A stretch of DNA of 64,000 nt from Peribacillus sp. FSL E2-0218 (GCF_037992945.1 NZ_CP150304.1:1057501-1121500), one strand, 5' to 3'. Counted from the stretch's first letter, positions 43,861 to 53,055 are shown. A program made the numbers and translations. Notes: a model not told the origin generated them from the letters alone.

Positions 43861-44502
43861 ATGAGTAAATTGCTAATTATCAATGCACATCCGAGAGTCA
43901 ATTCTGCTTCTTCTTTTAGCCTTAAAGTATTCCATCATTTTCTGACGCGTTATAAAGAAATACATGGTGAAGAAGAAGAAATTGAAGAAATAAAATTGTA
44001 CAGAGATGAAGTACCGGCGATAGATGAACAGGTGTTGAACGCCTGGGAAAAAACCGCTAAGGGCCTAGAGCTGACAATGGAAGAAAAAAGAGTGACAGAC
44101 CGCATGACAGAAGTCTTACACCAATTCAAAAGTGCCAATAAATATGTGATTGTGCTGCCTCTGCATAACTTTAATATTCCATCAAAGTTAAAAGACTATA
44201 TGGACAATATTATGATTCCAAGGGAATTGTATAAATACACAGAAAACGGGTCAGTGGGTCTATTGAAAGATGGACGGAGCATGCTTGTCATACAAGGAAG
44301 TGGATCTATTTACACAAACGATGATTGGTATGCAGAAGTGGAATACTCCCATAAATACTTGAAATCCATGTTCAATTTTTTTGGCATTGAAGATTATGAA
44401 ATGTTGCGTGTACAAGGAACGGCCTTGATTGGCGGAGAAGAAGTGTTAGCCAAAGCATATGCGGAAGCGGAAGAAGCTGCTGCTGTATTGGCAGCGAAAT
44501 AG
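43861..44502 (+). CDS. azoR: FMN-dependent NADH-azoreductase
   Basis: 213 residues, AzoR/AcpD flavodoxin-like fold: KLLIINAHPRVNSASSF (FMN phosphate loop), VLPLHNFNIPSKLKDYMDNIM (FMN ring), and QGSGSIYTNDDWYAEVEYSHKYLKSMFNFFGI. It reduces quinones and azo compounds by two electrons. Strong ribosome site GAAGGAG. Control by the divergent Rrf2 gene is likely. Confidence 0.92.
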   Translation: MSKLLIINAHPRVNSASSFSLKVFHHFLTRYKEIHGEEEEIEEIKLYRDEVPAIDEQVLNAWEKTAKGLELTMEEKRVTDRMTEVLHQFKSANKYVIVLPLHNFNIPSKLKDYMDNIMIPRELYKYTENGSVGLLKDGRSMLVIQGSGSIYTNDDWYAEVEYSHKYLKSMFNFFGIEDYEMLRVQGTALIGGEEVLAKAYAEAEEAAAVLAAK

Positions 44503-44605
44503 GGAACTATTGTAAGATAGGAAGCGACAGATTGCAGTGTGAAACGGATATCCCAGCAACTGCAACAATGGAGAGTTCATACTGTGGCAGTCCTTCGTTG
44601 GCAAA

Positions 44606-44640
44606 AAGACCAGTCGGAAGTCAGGCTGGTCTTAATATAT
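44606..44640 (+). terminator. Terminator of azoR
   Basis: 8-bp stem AAGACCAG / CTGGTCTT, 12-base loop, T-rich tail. Confidence 0.7.
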
Positions 44641-44781
44641 CTTTATTTTAAGTGCTAGGTTGCAATTTGAAACCAACAACCATTACGCATCAGAAAGAAA
44701 TAATTACAATAAATCTCCTAGCCTAACCTGTATAAACACTTTCACATGCTCCAGGTTTCGTCCCATAAAAAAAAATGATTT

Positions 44782-44965
44782 TTAAAGAGCCAGCAAAAGG
44801 TTGATATGCCATTCGCCTTCTGCTCTCATCATCCTTTCCATTAAGTCGGCGTCTGAAATTCGGTAGTTTACCCTTGGCGTTTTTTCACCCCAAAAGTATA
44901 GTATGGAAAAAAGCCCACTATAATGTCATCGTTGATAATATAAGCTTGTTTAGATTTAAAGGCTT
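44782..44965 (-). pseudogene. C-terminal remnant of an unidentified gene
   Basis: Read leftward, one frame gives AFKSKQAYIINDDIIVGFFP and YYTFG, then a one-base shift continues as EKTPRVNYRISDADLMERMM and RAEGEWHINLL to a stop at 44782. The text is protein-like across the shift, but there is no start or upstream part. I do not recognise the family. Confidence 0.4.
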
Positions 44966-45026
44966 AAGTAAAGAGGGCATTCTTTTTAATAACTTTATGT
45001 AGCTATCCTGTCCTTTCCATATTAAC

Positions 45027-45093
45027 GGAGGCCCCCATCATGCTTAAAGGTTATGGCCTCCGGTTTGAAAAAGGGCTTGGAAAGGCCCTTTTT
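45027..45093. terminator. Two hairpins after the DUF1796 gene
   Basis: GGAGGCC (45027-45033) / GGCCTCC (45055-45061), and AAAAAGGGC (45068-45076) / GCCCTTTTT (45085-45093). The second is a standard bidirectional terminator right at the DUF1796 stop. Confidence 0.7.
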
Positions 45094-45772
45094 ATTTGGC
45101 TAGCGATATGCCCTCAAGGACTTGATCCCAAATCTCATGGTTACTGGGCTCTTGACGTGGAACTTGTACTAAAGAAACCCCGTCCAAACCCCATTCCACT
45201 TCTCTTATTCCCTTTAAACCTTCAAGCTGCTCCATTAACAGAATCGTTACTTTACCCTTAGTGAGTCCAGACAAGATGGCTTGTAGTTCTGCGGTGTTTT
45301 CATAATTCGCGTTTAGCCATTCATACCTTATGAATAAAGTGGATTGACTTTGGGCAATTTGGGCGAAAAATCGTTGAATTCGAGTGTTCAATTTTTCCTT
45401 ATATAATGGATACTGAGCTGTCCAATCTTGATTAACGATCATTGGAAAATCATGAACGGAATCAATCTTATAACGACTATCATGAATGAAATGTGCCCTG
45501 GCTGGTTCAGTTTCTCCTTCTTGAAAGACGGCATTACCTTCATCAACGAAATGTGCCAGTATGTCCTTTTCCACCATATTTTCCAGCTCCATGAAACCCT
45601 GAAACCCATTTCTCAATAAACGATTTACTTCGGATAGATTAGGGGATTGAACCCAATCGAAAGGCAATGAATGCCTTCTTAAATCATGACGTTTTGAGTG
45701 CAATGCGGGACCGCACCACGCGCCTAAGCTCACTACCAAATCATAGGATCCCTGGATATCTTGTAATTTCAT
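45092..45772 (-). CDS. DUF1796 putative papain-like cysteine peptidase
   Basis: 226 residues. Family pattern YDLVVSLGAWCGPALHSKRHDLRRHSLPFDWV near the start with the presumed catalytic Cys, and IRYEWLNANYENTAEL later. DUF1796 proteins are predicted papain-like and usually sit in surface-polysaccharide or teichoic-acid loci; here the neighbours are unrelated. Start at ATG 45772 because GGGGTG directly abuts two earlier ATGs. Function not proven. Confidence 0.78.
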   Translation of the reverse strand: MKLQDIQGSYDLVVSLGAWCGPALHSKRHDLRRHSLPFDWVQSPNLSEVNRLLRNGFQGFMELENMVEKDILAHFVDEGNAVFQEGETEPARAHFIHDSRYKIDSVHDFPMIVNQDWTAQYPLYKEKLNTRIQRFFAQIAQSQSTLFIRYEWLNANYENTAELQAILSGLTKGKVTILLMEQLEGLKGIREVEWGLDGVSLVQVPRQEPSNHEIWDQVLEGISLAK

Positions 45773-46125
45773 AATCATCACCCCATTTGCTTTTTTTACA
45801 TACTACGCAGGATGGATTAGCCTTGATTGGATGAGGGCGTAATTACTTAATAAAAACCTAATGTATATCGCCCTTTGTATGAGAAACATTATATTGACAT
45901 TTCCATTCATCCAATTGATAATGAAAATTGTTATCAATTAAATTACTAGCATTTATATATTTGGAAGGTTATACTGCATGGTTGAGGATTTAACTAACGA
46001 AATATTGTGACAAAACGCACGATCGAGCGGAAGCCCAAAAAATGCTTGAAGGATCAAACGTATCGGAAAATGATGACTGTCTCTAAGAATATTCCCAAAA
46101 TACTAGCGTACAAAGGTTGTGTATC
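45773..46125. other. Divergent region with Fur box and a short gene remnant
   Basis: Besides the Fur box, 45979-46083 holds ATG with GGAAGG upstream encoding MVEDLTNEIL then TGA; in another frame the text continues DKTHDRAEAQKMLEG, SNVSENDDCL and stops. It looks like a small frameshifted gene once lying between the Fur box and the MFS gene. Confidence 0.45.
45917..45935. promoter_or_regulatory. Fur box
   Basis: GATAATGAAAATTGTTATC matches the 19-bp Fur consensus GATAATGATAATCATTATC at 16 of 19 positions and has symmetric arms TTGATAA / TTATCAA. It overlaps a possible -35 TTGATA with TTAAAT 17 bp further. It should repress the rightward MFS gene when iron is plentiful. Confidence 0.75.
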
Positions 46126-47310
46126 ATGAAAAAAGAAGGATTATGGACAAAAGATTTCATTTCCATATCAGTGGTTAACTTCGGATTGATGTTATCGATG
46201 TATTTACTGTTAGTAACGATGGCGCCCTATGCTATTGAAAAATATGGTGTTTCGGTCAGTACTGCTGGATTGGTTGCCAGTATCTTTATAATTGGCGCTT
46301 TAATGAGTCGCTTATTTGCTGGTCGGCAAATAGAAATGGTAGGCAATAAAAAAATGCTGATGATGGGGATTGCCATCTATATCATAATGACCTTTTTTTA
46401 TTTTATGCCTACTAATATCTTTGCCCTCATGGTTATTCGCTTTTTACAGGGAATAGGAGTGGGAATGGCGACTACAGCAACTGGAACCATTGTAGGGAAG
46501 GTCATCCCGCCTAATAAATATGGAGAAGGAATCGGTTATTTCAGTTTAAGTGCAGTGTTGGCGGCAGCTATCGGCCCTTTGATTGGAGTCGCGCTTATAG
46601 AATATATTAATTACACGAGTATTTTTGTATTTTCATTAGCGGTCGGGTTGGGAAGCTTGATCATTTCCGTTCTTGTCGATTCTCCAGCAAAGGAGATAAT
46701 GTCGTCTGCCAGGAAACGATTTACGTTTTCCAGTTTCATTGAACCGAAGGCCTTGCCCATTTCACTCTCGATATTCGTAATAGCACTTGGGTATTCAAGC
46801 ATTCTGTCATTTATCACCGCGTATACGGCGGAAATCGATTTAGTAGAGGCGGGCAGTTTTTACTTTCTTGTCTATGCACTGGCCATTCTGGTTTCACGGC
46901 CATTTACAGGGAAACTGGTTGATTTGAAAGGCGGCAATAGCGTGGCTTATCCTGGCTTGGTTTTATTTGCAATTGGTATGATTCTAATTAGTCAGGCACA
47001 AACGAGTTTCGTCTTTTTAGTGGCATCGGCCTTTGTCGGATTAGGGTATGGGAATTTCCAATCTTGTACACAATCGCTTGCCATCAAGGTGACCCCTAGG
47101 GAAAGAATCGGATTGGCAACATCGACATATCTCGTTTTTCTTGAATTGGGGATAGGTTTTGGTCCATTCATATTAGGCTGCCTGGTCCCTTTAATCGGAT
47201 ACAGAGGTATGTATTTATCGCTGGCGGGGCTAATTATAATGGGCATACCGATTTATCATGTTCTTCACGGTCGGAAAGATAAGGATGTACTCGTTTCGAA
47301 AATGACATGA
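46126..47310 (+). CDS. 12-TM MFS transporter, probably iron-regulated exporter
   Basis: 394 residues with about 12 hydrophobic segments. Motif A is degenerate (ALMSRLFAGRQIEMVGNKKMLMMG) after TM2; RFLQGIGVGMATTATGTIVGKVIP is the TM4-5 region. Position ~190 bp behind a good Fur box suggests export of a siderophore or metallophore, or a metal chelate role. No siderophore synthesis genes are in the window. ATG 46126 is the most natural start although the ribosome site (AAAGG) is weak. Confidence 0.82.
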   Translation: MKKEGLWTKDFISISVVNFGLMLSMYLLLVTMAPYAIEKYGVSVSTAGLVASIFIIGALMSRLFAGRQIEMVGNKKMLMMGIAIYIIMTFFYFMPTNIFALMVIRFLQGIGVGMATTATGTIVGKVIPPNKYGEGIGYFSLSAVLAAAIGPLIGVALIEYINYTSIFVFSLAVGLGSLIISVLVDSPAKEIMSSARKRFTFSSFIEPKALPISLSIFVIALGYSSILSFITAYTAEIDLVEAGSFYFLVYALAILVSRPFTGKLVDLKGGNSVAYPGLVLFAIGMILISQAQTSFVFLVASAFVGLGYGNFQSCTQSLAIKVTPRERIGLATSTYLVFLELGIGFGPFILGCLVPLIGYRGMYLSLAGLIIMGIPIYHVLHGRKDKDVLVSKMT

Positions 47311-47358
47311 AAAATGTTCATGAAAAAGGAGCTGCTATAAATCAGCTGCTCTCCGATC

Positions 47359-47540
47359 GCAGACAATCTCGATAATAATGGAGGCTGTCTGCCTTTTTTT
47401 AGTTTTTACACTTTGTCCGTTTCGTTCCATGCCCTTTTGCATGTAAATTAAGCTGGAATCCTGATTGCCCGCAGACTTGAAGGCTCTGTATTTGGTCGCT
47501 CATCCCGCTCTCCTTATAGTCTGGGCGAAGCGTCCAGCCT
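47359..47540 (+). repeat. Third relic of the left-end hairpin module; terminator of the MFS gene
   Basis: Stem GCAGACA (47359-47365) / TGTCTGC (47386-47392) then CTTTTTTT, with the inner CTCGATAATAATGGAG shared with the relic at 27309. Sequence beyond is strongly diverged. Confidence 0.5.
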
Positions 47541-47615
47541 ATTGATAGGTAAGGCGATCACTCACACCGTGTAGAAGAATGCGATAATACCTGCTTCCAA
47601 TCCAATGAATATCAA

Positions 47616-47651
47616 AAAAGGTTTCGGAAGGGAATCCCTCCGAAACCTTTT
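47616..47651. terminator. Terminator of the PrsA-like gene
   Basis: 13-bp perfect stem AAAAGGTTTCGGA / TCCGAAACCTTTT, 10-base loop; read leftward it is followed by a T-run. Confidence 0.88.
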
Positions 47652-47675
47652 GGTCCATGAACTGAACGTACTTGG

Positions 47676-48464
47676 TTAGATTTTAACTTCGACCTTAGCA
47701 TCTTTCTTAAGTTCTTCCACATGTTTCACAAGCTTTTCTTGTTTCTTTTGCTGTTCGAGTTGTTCCTTGATTTGCGGTTTCATTTCTTCCAGTTTATTTA
47801 CCTTTTGCCCGCTTGCCTTGGATTGCTCGGCAATCTGATCATAATATTTCTGAATTTCTTCATCCGTTGGCTCTTCTACTTTAATCTCATTTTCTACGTA
47901 CTTTGTATAGGGAATATTTTCGGCAATCTGCGTGTTTAACGTTTCTGAATTCAGGCCTGCTTGCTTCATCGCTTCCTTGAATTTTTCCTCGGTTTTATAT
48001 TGCTCTTTGATTTTCGCAAGTTGCTTTTCGATTTCAGCCTTGGAGGCTGTGTAGCCTTTTTTGTCAGCAGCTTGCAGCAGTAATGTTTGCCCCACTAACG
48101 AATTGATCGTTTGCTCTTTAATTTGCTTGGCACCTTCCTTGGTAGTTGGGTCTTGTCCAAATTGCTGCATTTGCATTTGTGTTGACGATAACACGGTATT
48201 GTATTCCGCACCGGTAATATTTTCGTCATTGACGATGGCTACCGTTTTCTTTTCATCCACTTTTTGTTTGTCTAGTTTCTTCTGCATTTCTTCCATCTTT
48301 TTTTGTTGTTCCTCAGTTGCTTTAGCCGTTTCTTTGCTTTGCTGTGCCTCGGTTGTTTTAGTTTCTTTCTCGTCATTCTTTTTATCCGCTTCATCGTTCG
48401 ATCCACAAGCCGTCAAGGCAACAGCCAATAATCCGATAACGATAGGGTACAATAGTTTTTTCAT
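47676..48464 (-). CDS. PrsA/SurA-like lipoprotein chaperone without PPIase domain
   Basis: 262 residues. Lipobox LTAC (Cys20) marks a lipoprotein. A Lys/Glu/Gln-rich linker (about 24-72) precedes a SurA-N/PrsA-type chaperone domain (VAIVNDENITGAEYNTVL..., INSLVGQTLLLQAADKKGY..., EQLEQQKKQEKLVKHVEELKK). In PrsA a parvulin PPIase domain is inserted between these helices; here only about 40 residues join them, so it is absent. Probable role: folding of secreted proteins outside the membrane. Strong AAAGGAG site. Confidence 0.85.
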   Translation of the reverse strand: MKKLLYPIVIGLLAVALTACGSNDEADKKNDEKETKTTEAQQSKETAKATEEQQKKMEEMQKKLDKQKVDEKKTVAIVNDENITGAEYNTVLSSTQMQMQQFGQDPTTKEGAKQIKEQTINSLVGQTLLLQAADKKGYTASKAEIEKQLAKIKEQYKTEEKFKEAMKQAGLNSETLNTQIAENIPYTKYVENEIKVEEPTDEEIQKYYDQIAEQSKASGQKVNKLEEMKPQIKEQLEQQKKQEKLVKHVEELKKDAKVEVKI

Positions 48465-48824
48465 GTTCAGTCTCCTTTCGTATTCAGTGCTAAAAAAATC
48501 ATCTAATGCGCATTATATAGGAATTGCCCCTGAAAACACAATTAAATCACTCTATTTTTCCAGAAAACAGGAATATAGTAGAGTCATCTCCCGAAGATAT
48601 CGGCGATCCTTTCCAGCAACTGAATCGATTTACCCTTTGTCCTGCGAAGGTAAAGGGAGCTAAGAATGATTTCGCATGCAGTCAAGTTCCTGAAAAATTC
48701 ATGACATAAGTAACCACCGTTCAAGTTATTTTATGGTATTATATACCTTATTATTCGAAAATAGTTCATTTAACCTAGAAGACACGGGCAGCAGAGAAAG
48801 AATCAATTAGCGGGGGGATGGAAT
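48465..48824. other. Divergent intergenic region
   Basis: Leaders of the PrsA-like and PAS genes. I see no further gene or known riboswitch fold; an open frame at 48524-48709 lacks a ribosome site. Confidence 0.35.
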
Positions 48825-49826
48825 TTGAAAGGGAAATCTGTACTGCCAATTGAATTGGCGGGATATTTAAAGCTGGGGGATGCCGTCATCATTACGGACC
48901 AAGATCATCGAATACTTGATATTAATCGTTATTATGAACAGACGACGGGATATACAAGGGACAGCATAATCGGTTTCAAAGCTGGTTTTTTAAAGTCAGG
49001 TATAACACCAGCAACTACCTACACATCTTTGAAAAACGAATTAAGGAACGGGAATCCCTGGTCAGGGGTATTGACCAATCGGAAGAAATCAGGTGACGTA
49101 TGGCATTCCTCGATAACGATCACACCTGTTCAAGTGAAAAACAAGTCTTATTTCGTCGGGGTTTTTCGAGAATTGGAACAATTGAAGTAAGGAGTTTATC
49201 TTTCGGAAAAGAAAAGGACAGAGACGCAAAGGGAATTATTGAAGATCCTCGCCATTTCATGCGAAATTCGCGATCCAAGCATAGAGGAGCATTTATCGAG
49301 AGTGCAAACTTTAAGTGAAAAGCTTGTAATCGTACATAATAGGCGAATGCAACTGGGGATGTCTGAAAGAGATATTCATCATATCGCTCATGCGAGTATT
49401 CTGCATGATATCGGCAAGGCGGAGATTCCTGAAGGGATCCTATATAAACCTGGTCCATTGTCTCCGTATGAACGAACCATCATTGAGATGCATCCATTAA
49501 TGGGAGCCGATATTTTGAATAAGATCTCTCGGGAAATAAACAATGAGTTCATCAGCAGTCTCGAAGTGGCGGAAAATATTATCCTCTATCATCATGAAAA
49601 ATGGGATGGGACGGGATACCCCCATCATTTGAAAGGGGAGGAGATTCCATTGGAAGCAAGGATCACTGCGATTGTGGATGTGTTCGATGCCCTGACAAGC
49701 AGAAGGGCGTATAAAGACTCTTGGTCAGTGGGACGGGCATTATCCTTCTTGAACGAACAAAAAGGAAAGCATTTCGATCCAGACATGGTAGAGTCTTTCT
49801 TTGAATGTTTCGTCGAAAGGGAATAA
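48825..49826 (+). pseudogene. PAS-HD-GYP protein gene interrupted by one in-frame stop
   Basis: TTG start (GGGGGG seven bases upstream). Residues 1-121 form a PAS domain (DAVIITDQDHRILDINRYYEQTTGYTRDSIIGFKAGFL) ending LEQLK, then TAA (49188-49190). The same frame continues without shift: GVYLSEKKRTETQRELLKIL and an HD-GYP domain (HDIGKAEIP, HHEKWDGTGYP) to 49826. So the two halves were one ~333-residue protein. HD-GYP proteins are usually cyclic-di-GMP phosphodiesterases. The second half might still be made from TTG 49239, but its ribosome site is poor. Confidence 0.8.
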
Positions 49827-50012
49827 AAGGAAAAAGGCTACGAAGCCATCCGCAGCAAGGAGGACATTACATAAGGAACTCGGCGAGGCCCCTGCGCAGC
49901 TGAATAATAATGGAAGGGAGGAGCCTTATAGCCGAAAGGAAGAAAGTGGAAATCCTGTTTCTTCGAATAAGTGTATTCTAGCGAATATTAGTAAAAAGAA
50001 AAGCCTATTGAA

Positions 50013-50584
50013 TTATAGGTCTGTATTCTTATTTCTTTTAACGTAATAAAGGAATGCCATAATGAGAAGCAGCAACACCAAAAATATTTTCCCTTCGTTT
50101 GAAGCCTTCAATACTTGGTTCACGGAGTACGCCTCGATGAGGAGGGCGGGCATCTTCCCGATCGATGTGGCGACGAAGAAAATCAGGATGCTCGTCTTAC
50201 TTAATGCTGCCGCGAGGTTAATCACGCCGGAAGGAACGAAAGGTAGGAGCCTAAGCAAGAGGATCATCCAAAATGCAGGAAATCCCTGTGACTTTTGCAG
50301 TCGCATGATCCAACGGTTCCTCGTGAATTTTGGTTGAAGTGATTGATGCCTTTCCGATATATCCAAAAGCTCACTGCCGCTCCTATAATTTCCCCTAAGT
50401 AAGAAACGATCAATCCCTCCTGGAATCCAAACACGGTGATATTTGCTGCAGTGATGAAAGCGCTGGGAATAACACCGAGCACGCTAATCAAAATGTTAAA
50501 GACGATACTGACAAGAATGGACAAGTGACCGCTTGATGCTAACGCCTCAGAAAAGAAATGCATATCAATCAAGAAGATTTCCAT
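50013..50584 (-). pseudogene. Frameshifted TVP38/TMEM64 (VTT domain) membrane protein gene
   Basis: First part (50584 leftward): VLGVIPSAFITAANITVFG and GLIVSYLGEIIGAAVSFWIYRKGI, VTT/DedA-like. Near 50320-50345 the family text jumps by one base to another frame: SLQPKFTRNRWIMRLQKSQG, LLRLLPFVPSGVINLAAALS, and on to the end at 50013. A one-base indel would rejoin them to about 185 residues. The start overlaps the response regulator stop by 16 bp, so the gene was translationally coupled to the two-component system. Confidence 0.78.
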
Positions 50585-51246
50585 TTATACCCGACGCCCC
50601 ATACCGTTTTCAAATGCTCATTTGCCGGAAAGCCGGCATGGCGCAGTTTTTCCCTAATATTTCGAATATGGGAATCGATTGTCCGATCTTCCGTGTTCGA
50701 TCTGAAACCCCAGATGGTCGTAAGCAGGTGATCCCTGGAGTATACTTGATCAGGTGATTTTAAAAACAAGGACAACAAGGAAAATTCTTTCGGCGTCAAT
50801 GAAATGGACTTGGCTTGATAATGCGCTTCATAAGCGGATTCATTTAATTTTAACCCCTTAAAGGACACCCCGTCGACTTCGTGATGCGATATCCGTCGCG
50901 TCACAGCTTCGATCCTGGCCAGTAACACATCTTCGTTAAAAGGCTTCGTTATATAATCATCGGCGCCATTGTTCAGCCCTTTCACCATATCTTCCGCTGC
51001 ATCACGGGCAGTGAGCATGATGATGGGAATGGCAGAAAATGACCGAATCCTTTTACAGACTTCCCACCCATCTATCTCAGGCATCATCACATCAAGAATG
51101 ACGATGTCAGCATGATTATGCTTCAAGAACAATACCGCTTCAAGCGCCGAGTCCTTCTTTATGCACGTATATCCCTGAGGAGCAAGATACAACTCGATCA
51201 GATCCATCATTCTTTGTTCATCATCTACCAGAACTGCTGTTTTCAT
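50569..51246 (-). CDS. OmpR-family response regulator
   Basis: 225 residues. Receiver domain with DDE acid pocket, phospho-Asp in IVILDVMMPEIDGW (about 53), Thr in MLTARD and Lys in ITKPF; C-terminal winged helix (SLTPKEFSLLSLFLKSPDQVYSRDHLLTTIWG ... TIDSHIRNIREKLRHAG). Starts exactly after the kinase stop (TAAATG). Its signal and targets are unknown; the overlapping VTT gene suggests an envelope or membrane stress role. Confidence 0.93.
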   Translation of the reverse strand: MKTAVLVDDEQRMMDLIELYLAPQGYTCIKKDSALEAVLFLKHNHADIVILDVMMPEIDGWEVCKRIRSFSAIPIIMLTARDAAEDMVKGLNNGADDYITKPFNEDVLLARIEAVTRRISHHEVDGVSFKGLKLNESAYEAHYQAKSISLTPKEFSLLSLFLKSPDQVYSRDHLLTTIWGFRSNTEDRTIDSHIRNIREKLRHAGFPANEHLKTVWGVGYKWKSS

Positions 51247-52617
51247 TTAATGGTCTCCTTTGAATATGATCGTGAAGCACGTCCCTTGGTTCAGTTTGCT
51301 TCTAACTGAAATGGTTCCTCCTTGAATCTCGACTAACTGTTTGACGATGGAGAGCCCCAAACCGAATCCGCCGGTATTTCTAGCGCGTGATTTCTCGACA
51401 CGGTATAAACGGTCAAAGATATGAGGGACATCTTCATCGGGAATGCCCACCCCTTGATCGATGATGGAAATATTGATACTGCCAGGTAACCGTTCTGCTT
51501 TGATGGTGGTAACCGTATTTTCGTTCGAGTATTTTAATGCATTATCCAGCAGGTTAAGCATGATTTGCTCAAACCTTGCAGGATCTAAATCAATCGATGA
51601 ATCCTCCTTGCATTCGAGATGCAATTGCATTTTTTTATACTGAAAGGCTGGGAGCACCTTTTCATGAATCGTTTCCAGGAATGAAGCAAGCCGGACGGTT
51701 TCTTTTGATATGGTGAAGGTATTCATATCCATTTTAGCCATATTGAATAGTTCGTCCAACAATTTGTTTAATCGTTGTGATTCATCATGGATGATTTCCA
51801 AATATGACGTCCTTTCGGATACATCCAAGTCTTTTCTTCGGGCAATATCAGCATACCCCTTGATATAGGTGAGAGGGGTGCGCAGTTCATGGGATATGCT
51901 AGCCAAGAATTCGTTGCGTTCCTTCTTTAAATAATTCAATTCATTAGCCAAGCTTTGTATCGATTGAGCAAGTTCACCAAGTTCATCATGTGATCGAATG
52001 GGTACAGTTACGGAGAAATTCCCCTCGCTTAATTTCGTTGTCGCCTCCTTCATGCCGATAAGTGGTCTGGTCAAGGCTTTTGATAAGAAATAGATGATGA
52101 TGAGCATGAAGAAAAGAAGCAATACCGTTGCAAAAAGGAAGTGCTTATTCAATTGGGCAATCAATTCTTCTACTTCACCTGTATTTTTGAACATATAGAC
52201 ATAGCCTTCATATTCATTGTCACTGTTATATGGTGTAACGGTGGCAATATACGGTTGATCCTTCCAACTTGATTGGATGATCAAGCCCTTTCGGGGAACT
52301 TGGGGAAGAGTCTTCCGTAAGATTGTTTTCATCTCTGCATTTATATTTTCCGAAGATTGCAGAATATCGCCTGTTGAATGCGTTATCACGACATCTGTAT
52401 CTGTATGGGATTCCATCAGGCCGATATGCTTAAGGGTCCCCTCGGAATACGAGAGTTCTAACACATCTCGATGGCTGTTGCCCCGGGATTTCAATGATTC
52501 CAATTCTTGATTGATCCGCGATTGGATGACGTGATTGTGTAAGTAAAGCATCGAAACTGTTTCCAATAGGAAAATGCTACTAAATATATAGAGTCCTAGC
52601 TTCAAGGAGATTTTCAA
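51247..52617 (-). CDS. Sensor histidine kinase
   Basis: 456 residues: TM1 (about 5-22), extracytoplasmic sensor (about 25-140, with YIATVTPYNSDNEYEGYVYM), TM2 (about 150-172), HAMP (PLIGMKEATTKLSEGNF), HisKA with ASISHELRTPLTYIKGYADIA, and HATPase_c (NLLDNALKYS, DQGVGIPDEDVPHIFDRLYR, GLGLSIVKQLVE). TTG 52617 is preferred: AAGGTG lies six bases before it, and more upstream codons are not preceded by a site. First gene of the kinase-regulator-VTT operon. Confidence 0.92.
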   Translation of the reverse strand: MKISLKLGLYIFSSIFLLETVSMLYLHNHVIQSRINQELESLKSRGNSHRDVLELSYSEGTLKHIGLMESHTDTDVVITHSTGDILQSSENINAEMKTILRKTLPQVPRKGLIIQSSWKDQPYIATVTPYNSDNEYEGYVYMFKNTGEVEELIAQLNKHFLFATVLLLFFMLIIIYFLSKALTRPLIGMKEATTKLSEGNFSVTVPIRSHDELGELAQSIQSLANELNYLKKERNEFLASISHELRTPLTYIKGYADIARRKDLDVSERTSYLEIIHDESQRLNKLLDELFNMAKMDMNTFTISKETVRLASFLETIHEKVLPAFQYKKMQLHLECKEDSSIDLDPARFEQIMLNLLDNALKYSNENTVTTIKAERLPGSINISIIDQGVGIPDEDVPHIFDRLYRVEKSRARNTGGFGLGLSIVKQLVEIQGGTISVRSKLNQGTCFTIIFKGDH

Positions 52618-52889
52618 GATGTTCACCTTCTTGTTAAAGTCATTATAGAGGATAAATATGAAGGAATTATGCAGAGCGACCACATTGCTTCCCATACTAA
52701 ACATAATCCGAATGAAGGCAGTTTACAAGGAGAACTGCGATCATTTTAAATCAACTCCATCTGGTGCTTTCCCGATTCCAGCAGAATGAAAGAATGAGAG
52801 TTTTCCTTGGTTTACCGAAATGAATTTTGTTGAGTAAAGGAAACATTTTGTCATCAGGTGAATATAATGTAAAAAAGGAGCTGATCGTT

Positions 52890-53012
52890 ATGAATTGTAC
52901 AAACCGTACCCAAAAAAAAATACTTGCGTATTCGGCTTTATTCAAAAAAATCGGCATCATCAATGAAGAAGAATACAAAACGATTGCTAAGACCTTTCAA
53001 GCGAAGGATTGA
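52890..53012 (+). CDS. Small 40-residue protein
   Basis: ATG 52890 has AAGGAG nine bases upstream. The peptide is MNCTNRTQKKILAYSALFKK followed by IGIINEEEYKTIAKTFQAKD, with the look of a small helical SHOCT-like domain (IGIINEEEYKTIAKTF). It is followed by a hairpin. No function assigned. A longer version from TTG 52827 has no ribosome site. Confidence 0.6.
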   Translation: MNCTNRTQKKILAYSALFKKIGIINEEEYKTIAKTFQAKD

Positions 53013-53055
53013 AGAAGGGAACCTTGAATGATCATAAACGTTTGTCCCACCTTAA

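Noticed and set aside
34891..44502. azr and azoR considered as duplicates
   Set aside because: They belong to different flavoprotein families (NADPH-FMN reductase versus AzoR) with different FMN motifs.
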